A DNA stretch of 64,000 nucleotides. Origin: Bdellovibrio sp. GT3. Lineage in GTDB: Bacteria > Bdellovibrionota > Bdellovibrionia > Bdellovibrionales > Bdellovibrionaceae. The notes beneath the pieces are model-generated. The model did no database searches. It worked only from the letters and a program-made list of their open reading frames with translations, and had not been told where the DNA came from. Positions within the stretch are counted from its first letter, which is position 1, and every line of letters begins with the position of its first letter. This document shows, one piece after another, positions 58,220 through 64,000 of the stretch. The position numbers and the translations under genes are program-made. The DNA lies in NCBI RefSeq assembly GCF_037996765.1, contig NZ_JBBNAD010000005.1, positions 32,001-96,000 on the forward strand. Reading direction: 5' to 3'.

Positions 58220-58900
58220 ATGAGCAAAAAATCCACTCGCTTGATTGTCGTTGGCGCACTCTACACAGTGCTGGGACTTGTGGCCTTGGCATTCGCATCC
58301 GCCACCACTTTTGCAGCGGTCATGACCTTGTCTGTTATTCTTGCTATCGGCGGCATCGCACAGATCGCGTATGGAATCCAAGGGCGTAAGACTGGACAGC
58401 TATGGCCCCATGTGGCCTTGGGTTGTCTTGCTTTGGTGTGTGCCGTCCTCATCGCCAGAAATCCCGTCGCAAACACGATGGTTCTGACCTTTATGATTGG
58501 CTTTTTTCTTTTCGCTGGAGGACTTGCGAAAGTCATAGGTGCTGCTGTGGAACGCACAACGGGCTGGGGCTACTACCTGATGAACGGGTTGGTCTCCATC
58601 TTACTTGCGGCAATTATTCTGTTCAGCTTTCCGGTATCCTCATTTTGGACAATTGGAACTTTCGTTGGTGTCGACTTGATCATAGGCGGTCTCAGTCTGC
58701 TTGGATTGGGATATTCTATTCGTAAAGCAAGAAAAGAAGTCGTGCGCAACATGAACTCGCTGCTACCGGAAACCTACGATGAGATTGAGTACGAATACTT
58801 CCACAAACAAAATGCCGATTTGGAAGATGAACACAGTGGCTCTGATGAGAAAAGAAAAGACAAGGACAAGGACAGTGAAGGCTCTTCAAGACTTCACTAG
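58220..58900 (+). CDS. HdeD-family membrane protein (DUF308)
   Basis: A 226-residue inner-membrane protein with about six helices in two DUF308 repeats: VVGALYTVLGLVALAFA, then VMTLSVILAIGGIAQIAYGI and FMIGFFLFAGGLAKVIGAAVERTTGWGYYLMNGLVSILLAAIILF. The C-terminus is a charged cytoplasmic tail rich in Lys/Asp/Glu. HdeD is linked to acid tolerance in E. coli, but that role is not established for other members. GGAGG is 9 bases upstream of ATG 58220, and the GG of the site lies in a GGCTGG arm that can pair with CCAGCC at 58182. Confidence 0.83.
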   Translation: MSKKSTRLIVVGALYTVLGLVALAFASATTFAAVMTLSVILAIGGIAQIAYGIQGRKTGQLWPHVALGCLALVCAVLIARNPVANTMVLTFMIGFFLFAGGLAKVIGAAVERTTGWGYYLMNGLVSILLAAIILFSFPVSSFWTIGTFVGVDLIIGGLSLLGLGYSIRKARKEVVRNMNSLLPETYDEIEYEYFHKQNADLEDEHSGSDEKRKDKDKDSEGSSRLH

Positions 58901-58907
58901 TCTGAAA

Positions 58908-59510
58908 CTACCAGGCGAAGAACAATCCGGTGCGCACAATGCCGCCGAACGTGGGGTTTGGATCAAAATCCTGCCCCATCAGCGCACGCCCCTCAAGGCT
59001 TGCGATCGCTCCAAAACTTTTCGTGAATTGATACGAGGCATCTGCTCCCACGGCGAAACCACCCATCATTTTTGAACCTGTTGATTCCGTCAGACGATCA
59101 CTTGCCAGAGTGGTGGTAATTTCCTCGGTGTAGGTACCAATTCCGCCCGCGCCAAAAATGGAAAAACGCGGATTTTTCTGTCCATGCCTCCACAAGTGCC
59201 AGCGCCCCCACATAACCATCTCTTTGTGATCACGCTCGATATTCAATGTGGAGTTTCCGGAAGACTCATTAAACTGGGAGTACTCAAACAAAATAGACCA
59301 GGCCGTTGCCCGATAGGCAAAACTGATATTCTGCGGTTTCTGTTCCAGCCAGTTTTCAGCCGCATCTTTTTCATAGCGCAATTCAAAGGACAATGGATAA
59401 ATCTGCAATTGATTTATTTGCGGCGCAACCACAGGTCTTTTCATGCGCGATTGTTGCGCAAAAACATTTGTGGAAACCATTAAAATCAAAGCCGCCAGGA
59501 TCAGTCTCAT
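58908..59510 (-). CDS. Outer-membrane beta-barrel protein (200 aa)
   Basis: A 200-residue protein with a signal peptide (ALILMVSTNVFAQ) and alternating aromatic strands (LQIYPLSFELRYEKDAAENWL, ISFAYRATAWSILFEYSQF, GIVRTGLFFAW). The C-terminal strand ends in Phe-Ala-Trp, close to the usual terminal aromatic barrel signal. It overlaps the lipoprotein gene upstream by 4 bases, so the two are an operon. No specific family. Confidence 0.75.
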   Translation of the reverse strand: MRLILAALILMVSTNVFAQQSRMKRPVVAPQINQLQIYPLSFELRYEKDAAENWLEQKPQNISFAYRATAWSILFEYSQFNESSGNSTLNIERDHKEMVMWGRWHLWRHGQKNPRFSIFGAGGIGTYTEEITTTLASDRLTESTGSKMMGGFAVGADASYQFTKSFGAIASLEGRALMGQDFDPNPTFGGIVRTGLFFAW

Positions 59511-60850
59511 TTCTGAGCCTCGCTAATTTCAAAGCGTCCGTTTTGGCTTAAGCAGCTCTTATTGGAATTCGTCTCTGCAGAATTAATAATTTCGACCATG
59601 AACTGACATTCTTTTTCATTCATATCAGGAATTTGCGCCGACAATACTGTCAGGAAACGAGTCGGTGGATAATACGTGCTTGCTTCAACGTTGATAAAGT
59701 CCTGACGGAAAACCGGCAGAGCCTTCACGATCCAGGTCGCAACTTTCTTGCGCATCTCCAAAGCATCGACACCGCGGGACTCCGCTGATTTATCAGTGAA
59801 CAATTTCAACAAGCGTGAGTACTTGGTTCCCAGGCTGTACGCCATGTCACGCATGTATTCCTCATAGGCTTGACGGGAGTTGAAGTTCACGTAGCTTGCC
59901 GTGATGCTGCGAAGTCTTTCTGCAGCAACCAGACTGACCACTTCATACTCTGCCACATTCAAAGAACGTTGACGTTTGAAGTCCGGCAGGGAGGAAGCAA
60001 TAAATTCGGGATCGCCGGTATAAACCCAACCCCAGAAATCCGCCAAGCCTTCATTCAGGCCACGGTGAAGATAACGGTTGTAATAGCGCTTTACCAATTT
60101 TTCAGAAACCACAATCTCGCGACCTTTGCCAATCTTCGGAGCGCCGTCGACGCGCAAAGAAGTCGCATTCGCTTTATCTTCCACAATTCCCGCCAGCTTC
60201 AAAAATTCACTGCGATCATGATTGGAGCCCGTGTGGATCTCCTGCTCGCCCGCCGGATCCTTGAAGTCCTTCATCACCAATTTGTAGTAAAGGGAGTGAA
60301 AATGTTCATGCGCCAGAATCCCGCCATTCACTGCGATTGGCAGATTTTGGTGAGTGTACGGAACGATCAAAATGGAATCTGTCGAGCCATCGTAAAGTGC
60401 GTTGTTAATCAAGCCACTGGATTCACGAACTGCAACACCAATATCTCGCGGCCAGTGATTCACACCACCCGCTCCGACTTCTTCATCCAATTTTGCCAGA
60501 TTTTGCATATGTCCATAGATCGCCACCAATTGCTGACTTTGCTCATTGGTAGGAACGAAATTGCCATCGGTGTTTTTGATAAAACGCCCCTGCGGTGCAG
60601 GGCCATTTAAGCGATTGTCCAAAATTCGGGGACTGATAAAAAAGCGAACGAAACGTCCGGAAACCTCACGCAGACTATCCAAACCTGAAAGCTCAATGAA
60701 TTTCAAGGAGTACCCGTTCTTGCTATCGTTCATGGGAGCAAGAACTTGAACAGAACCAGAAACCTGCGACGTATTCTCCTGACCAGAGCACGCCGTGACA
60801 GCCATGGCCAATAGGATTACGGAAGTGATTTTAGGAAGAACAAGCTTCAC
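59507..60850 (-). CDS. Lipoprotein with HExxH-like metalloprotease motif
   Basis: A 447-residue lipoprotein. From GTG 60850 (GGAG upstream), the signal reads LVLPKITSVILLAMAVTACSG, with VTAC as the lipobox (Cys about 21). About residues 170-185 read GGILAHEHFHSLYYKL, the HExxH zinc-metalloprotease motif (His-Glu-His-Phe-His), supporting a peptidase. The rest shows no recognised family. It is translated with the 200-aa barrel protein. Bacterial surface or secretion-related proteolysis is plausible but not shown. Confidence 0.7.
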   Translation of the reverse strand: MKLVLPKITSVILLAMAVTACSGQENTSQVSGSVQVLAPMNDSKNGYSLKFIELSGLDSLREVSGRFVRFFISPRILDNRLNGPAPQGRFIKNTDGNFVPTNEQSQQLVAIYGHMQNLAKLDEEVGAGGVNHWPRDIGVAVRESSGLINNALYDGSTDSILIVPYTHQNLPIAVNGGILAHEHFHSLYYKLVMKDFKDPAGEQEIHTGSNHDRSEFLKLAGIVEDKANATSLRVDGAPKIGKGREIVVSEKLVKRYYNRYLHRGLNEGLADFWGWVYTGDPEFIASSLPDFKRQRSLNVAEYEVVSLVAAERLRSITASYVNFNSRQAYEEYMRDMAYSLGTKYSRLLKLFTDKSAESRGVDALEMRKKVATWIVKALPVFRQDFINVEASTYYPPTRFLTVLSAQIPDMNEKECQFMVEIINSAETNSNKSCLSQNGRFEISEAQK

Positions 60851-60951
60851 AAAGTCCTCTCCAGGCACTATAAAAAAGGTGCCTCGCACGGTCTTCGACC
60901 AAATGCGTTATAGTTTTAGCGGAAGTTCACAAAAAACTCAATGATAACTTA

Positions 60952-60976
60952 GGGATAGACAAACTTTGTCAGTCCC
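60952..60976. promoter_or_regulatory. 25-bp palindrome upstream of pcrA
   Basis: GGGATAGACAAA (60952-60963), one central base, TTTGTCAGTCCC (60965-60976). Ten of twelve positions are symmetric, with a perfect GACAAA/TTTGTC core. It lies between the divergent lipoprotein and helicase genes, a position suited to a repressor site. It does not resemble a standard LexA box closely. Confidence 0.4.
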
Positions 60977-61067
60977 ACTAAAACTTCGACAGTCTCCTTC
61001 ACCAAGGCTTCGGCGCCCCAAGCCCGCCGCCTTAGCCAAACAGGGGACTTGAATCGGGAGAGCTCGC

Positions 61068-63368
61068 ATGGATGTATTGGAATTTGTTACGAAAAATTTG
61101 AATCCTGCGCAGAAGGATGCGGTTGAAACCCTTGAGGGACCTGTATTGATTTTGGCAGGAGCGGGCTCCGGTAAAACACGGGTTCTTACCCACCGTATGG
61201 CAAATATGATCGGAAACGGGGCCGCGAGCCCTGACGAAATCCTGATGGTGACCTTTACTAATAAGGCTGCCAAAGAGATGGAACATCGTATTTACAAGCT
61301 GCTGACCGACCTTCAGGTTCCGGTTCACAGTCAGCTTTGGATCTCCACCTTCCATAGCTTTTGCGTTCGCATCCTTCGTCAGCACATCACGCTTTTGGAT
61401 TACAAACCATTCTTCGGAATTTACGACTCCTCTGACTCTTTGGCGCAAATCAAAAAAGTCATGACGGCATTGAACATCAACGACAAAATTTATCCGGCAA
61501 AAAACTTCCAGGGTCGCATCAGCAGCGCAAAGATGATGGGTTTGAATCCGGAGCAATTTGAAAAGGGCAACAAACGCCTGATGGATCAAAAAACTGTCGA
61601 TGTCTACAGGGCCTACGAAGCAGAAATGCGCAAAGCTAACAGTCTGGATTTCGATGATCTTTTGATGAAGACCTACGAACTCTTCCGCATGTATCCGGAT
61701 ATTCTGGCGCAATATCAGCAAAAATTCCGTTTCATCATGGTGGATGAGTATCAGGATACCAATCACATTCAATATTTGCTGGTACAGATGCTGGCCAAGG
61801 CTCATCGCAATCTTTGCGTTGTTGGGGATGAGGATCAGTCGATTTACTCTTGGCGCGGAGCGGACATTAAGAACATTTTGGATTTCGAAAAGGATTTCCC
61901 AGAGGCCAAAGTTGTTAAGCTGGAGGAGAACTATCGTTCCTCTGCAAACATCGTGAACGCCGCAACAGCCGTGATCAAAAACAACTCGCAAAGAAAAGAC
62001 AAAACGCTTTTCACTTCCAATCAGGAAGGCGATTTGATCAACGTGCGCGAAGAGCGCAATGAATATGACGAAGCGAAATTCGCCGCAAAAACCATTCAGA
62101 CCATGATCAATGATGGCGAAGGTTCCTACAACGACTATGCAATCTTCTATCGCACCAATGCCCAGTCACGCGTCCTGGAAGAGCAACTTCGCACAACAGG
62201 TATTCCGTATCGCCTGGTGGGCGGCGTGCGTTTCTATGAGCGCATGGAGATCAAGGACATCCTTTGCTACTTGAAACTTTCCATCAATCCCGCAGACGAT
62301 ATCGCCTTCAAACGCATTATCAATGTCCCGGCACGCGGTATTGGCAAAACCACCGTCGAGAAAATTGAAGAGCTGGCTCATCAAAAGAACATGACGATGA
62401 TGGAAGCTGCCGAAAAAGCCGTGAATGAGCGCCTGTTCAACGCGGGCACTTCAGGCAAAATCCGCCGTTTCATGGATATGATGGGCGAACTGCAAGTGAA
62501 TGCCACTTCGTTCAAACTGACTGACTTTTATCACATCGTCTTGGATCGCACAGAATATCTGATGGCCTTGAAAAAGGATGAGTCCCCTGAAGCTCAAGCT
62601 CGTATTGAAAACTTAGAGGAACTCGACAACGCCATCGCCCAGTTCAGTAAAGAACGTGGCGAAGAATCCACTTTGACCAGCTTCCTTGAGGAAATGGCTT
62701 TGGTGAATGACGTGGACTCTTTGGATCAGGAGCAAAATTCGGTAACGATGATGACCCTGCATATTTCCAAAGGTTTGGAATTTCCTTATGTCTTCGTCGT
62801 CGGTCTTGAGGAAAATCTTTTCCCAAGTGCCCGCAGTTCTGAATCCGAAGACAAAGATGATGTCGAGGAAGAACGTCGCTTGGCTTACGTGGGCATGACC
62901 CGCGCTCGCCAGAAGCTATGGCTGACATACGCAAAAATGCGCCGCGTTTGGGGTCAGGAGCAATTCAATCCTCCATCCCGTTTCTTAAAAGAAATTCCGA
63001 ATCAGTTTGTCACTTTCAAATCTGCGGCGGCTGAAGCTCCGCGTTTTGTTTCCAAATACGGCAGCAGTGGCAGCAACTCGGACGAGTACTTTCCAAGTGC
63101 ATGGTCCTCGTCGACTGGTGGAACACGCAATAAGCCACGCACTGGTGGCGACGACTTCGATACCCAGGACTTCCCGGACTATGATGACATGGACTCATCC
63201 AACAAGAGTTCTTACTCAAAAGGCATGCGTGTGCGCCATCCAACTTTTGGAGTCGGCACAGTCTATGCGACCGAAGGCGCTGGCGATGCTTTGAAAGTAA
63301 GCGTTATGTTCACCGACAATACGGTTAAAAAGTTTGTGGCGAAGTACGCCCGCCTTGAAAGAGTTTAA
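61068..63368 (+). CDS. pcrA: DNA helicase, PcrA/UvrD/Rep family
   Basis: Superfamily 1A 3'-5' helicase of 766 residues used in DNA repair and conflict resolution. Motifs: Q motif (NLNPAQKDAVE), Walker A AGAGSGKT (about residue 31), TFTNKAAKEM, Walker B VDEYQDTN (about 225), motif III VGDEDQSIYSWRGA, motif IV LEENYRS, motif V HISKGLEFPYVFVVGLEE and motif VI YVGMTRAR. The C-terminus GMRVRHPTFGVGTV is a PcrA/UvrD Tudor-like tail that binds RNA polymerase in other bacteria. GGGAGAG precedes ATG 61068. Confidence 0.95.
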   Translation: MDVLEFVTKNLNPAQKDAVETLEGPVLILAGAGSGKTRVLTHRMANMIGNGAASPDEILMVTFTNKAAKEMEHRIYKLLTDLQVPVHSQLWISTFHSFCVRILRQHITLLDYKPFFGIYDSSDSLAQIKKVMTALNINDKIYPAKNFQGRISSAKMMGLNPEQFEKGNKRLMDQKTVDVYRAYEAEMRKANSLDFDDLLMKTYELFRMYPDILAQYQQKFRFIMVDEYQDTNHIQYLLVQMLAKAHRNLCVVGDEDQSIYSWRGADIKNILDFEKDFPEAKVVKLEENYRSSANIVNAATAVIKNNSQRKDKTLFTSNQEGDLINVREERNEYDEAKFAAKTIQTMINDGEGSYNDYAIFYRTNAQSRVLEEQLRTTGIPYRLVGGVRFYERMEIKDILCYLKLSINPADDIAFKRIINVPARGIGKTTVEKIEELAHQKNMTMMEAAEKAVNERLFNAGTSGKIRRFMDMMGELQVNATSFKLTDFYHIVLDRTEYLMALKKDESPEAQARIENLEELDNAIAQFSKERGEESTLTSFLEEMALVNDVDSLDQEQNSVTMMTLHISKGLEFPYVFVVGLEENLFPSARSSESEDKDDVEEERRLAYVGMTRARQKLWLTYAKMRRVWGQEQFNPPSRFLKEIPNQFVTFKSAAAEAPRFVSKYGSSGSNSDEYFPSAWSSSTGGTRNKPRTGGDDFDTQDFPDYDDMDSSNKSSYSKGMRVRHPTFGVGTVYATEGAGDALKVSVMFTDNTVKKFVAKYARLERV

Positions 63369-63380
63369 TAGAAAATGGGG

Positions 63381-63409
63381 TTGACTCCTTTTTGATAAAC
63401 AACAATCAT
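63381..63409 (+). promoter_or_regulatory. Sigma-70-like promoter, low certainty
   Basis: TTGACT at 63381-63386, 17 bases, AATCAT at 63404-63409. The -10 matches 4 of 6. A CAACAA/TTGTTG hairpin overlaps its 3' half, just upstream of the ATG at 63437. Confidence 0.35.
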
Positions 63410-63436
63410 TTTGTTGAACAATTATAAGGAGTCTCC

Positions 63437-64000
63437 ATGAAAAAACTTTTAGTATCAGCAGCCGTAGTCGTTTCCGCAGTTTGCTCTGTAGCTTCAGCAA
63501 AAGATTACACTTCTTCTTTCACTTCATACAGCTCTGCTCCTATGAATGAAATCACAACGAACCTTACTCAAGGTCATTTCATTTCCGGCAACAACTGTAA
63601 AGATTGCGACAGCGGCACAGCAATTGCGGCAAGTGTTTCTTACTTGCGTTATTTGCAAGACGGCTGGCAAGTAGGCGGCGAAGGCGGCATCCAAATTCTT
63701 TCCAAAGCATTCTCTGGAACTGGCAGCAGCGAAACTTTGATCGACCTTGCAGCGATCGGCGCTTACAACTTCCAAAGCGATTTGAAAACTTCATTCTTTG
63801 CTAAAGCGGGTGTAGGTCTTTACTCTGTTCGTGACGGCGCAGACTACGAAAACCAATTCGGCTTCTTCCTTGGTGGCGGTAAACGTTTCCAAATCCTGGA
63901 TGGTATCACTTACACTCCAGAACTTCGTCTTGAGAAAAAAGGCGAATTGGACATGGGTTTCAACATCGCTTTCCTAAACTTCTCTCTTTTCTGGAACTAA
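63437..64000 (+). CDS. Secreted outer-membrane barrel-like protein
   Basis: A 187-residue protein with a signal peptide (MKKLLVSAAVVVSAVCSVASAKDY). The mature part has a small disulfide candidate (NNCKDCDSG) and repeated amphipathic strands (AVSYLRYLQDGWQVGGEGGIQIL, TSFFAKAGVGLYSVRDGADY, GFFLGGGKRFQIL, FNIAFLNFSLFWN), with an aromatic-rich final strand typical of OmpW/Ail-like small barrels. ATAAGGAG lies 8 bases before ATG. The stop is the last codon of the window, so the gene is complete. Confidence 0.78.
   Translation: MKKLLVSAAVVVSAVCSVASAKDYTSSFTSYSSAPMNEITTNLTQGHFISGNNCKDCDSGTAIAASVSYLRYLQDGWQVGGEGGIQILSKAFSGTGSSETLIDLAAIGAYNFQSDLKTSFFAKAGVGLYSVRDGADYENQFGFFLGGGKRFQILDGITYTPELRLEKKGELDMGFNIAFLNFSLFWN

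Noticed and set aside
61032-61991. 319-codon open frame opposite pcrA
   Set aside because: Antisense to strong helicase motifs; residue composition is typical of a shadow.
1-64000. CRISPR arrays, insertion sequences or prophage
   Set aside because: No regularly spaced direct repeats with unique spacers, no transposase or integrase, and no phage structural genes were recognised.

Overview
The window reads as chromosome of a motile, double-membrane bacterium of roughly 50% GC. The most likely source is a Bdellovibrio-type predator (Bdellovibrionota). This is inferred from three things: the unbroken flagellar order fliL-M-N-O-P-Q-R-flhB-A-F-G-fliA on one strand; the many small secreted proteins and outer-membrane barrels mixed with housekeeping genes; and a recurring FliA-like promoter element (TCAA, 15 bases, CCGATA). 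No rRNA, tRNA, CRISPR array, insertion sequence or prophage was recognised, so the assignment rests on gene content and style.

Layout. 1-6.9 kb: a cut-off gene, rhlE-hflX (translationally coupled), a secreted lipase-like hydrolase, an MFS exporter, a hemolysin III-type membrane protein and a Cys-rich secreted protein. 7-12.7 kb: a Nudix hydrolase, a structured FliA-type transcription unit with a 29-codon ORF, an outer-membrane barrel, a Tat-exported PhoD-like phosphatase, NAD(P)HX dehydratase, map and two small proteins. 12.7-18.8 kb: a TolC-family channel divergent from a MarR regulator with a shared palindromic operator, a Pro/Thr-linker secreted protein, an RlmM-like methyltransferase, a hendecad coiled-coil protein and a HAMP-like membrane protein. 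18.9-20.8 kb: an AT-rich two-gene ATPase plus TOPRIM-like pair that looks acquired and may be an anti-phage system. 20.9-25.2 kb: smpB-rsmA-tsaD followed by cpoB, a DUF4398-like lipoprotein and pal (envelope integrity). 25.5-37.5 kb: an exported methyltransferase-like protein and a divided Tad/Flp pilus locus. Its pilin-like genes and CpaB-like protein lie at 27-29 kb, and its secretin and CpaF ATPase at 34.8-37.2 kb. Between them lie an amidohydrolase, a very unusual Met/Gly-repeat exported protein and a receiver-histidine kinase. 37.1-43.4 kb: small proteins, a DUF1266-like protein, aspS, a PHA granule-region-like protein and an RpoH-like sigma factor with a long charged N-terminus. 43.6-54.5 kb: the flagellar export/switch operon ending in fliA, with a good sigma-54 promoter ahead of fliL. 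54.7-64 kb: a DUF2914 protein, suhB, a SPOR protein, an HdeD-like protein, a barrel plus HExxH lipoprotein pair, PcrA/UvrD helicase and a final barrel-like secreted protein.

How it may fit together (inference). The flagellar operon is probably switched on by sigma-54 and makes FliA. FliA-like elements elsewhere in the window precede the structured RNA/small ORF at 7.66 kb, the 16.09 kb operon, possibly the HAMP-like gene at 18.1 kb, the Met/Gly protein at 33.4 kb and the 141-aa protein at 37.5 kb. This suggests a swimming-phase regulon that reaches beyond motility. The best candidates for undescribed biology are the structured FliA-type RNA, the ATPase/TOPRIM pair, the Met/Gly-repeat protein inside the Tad locus, and the exported methyltransferase-like protein.
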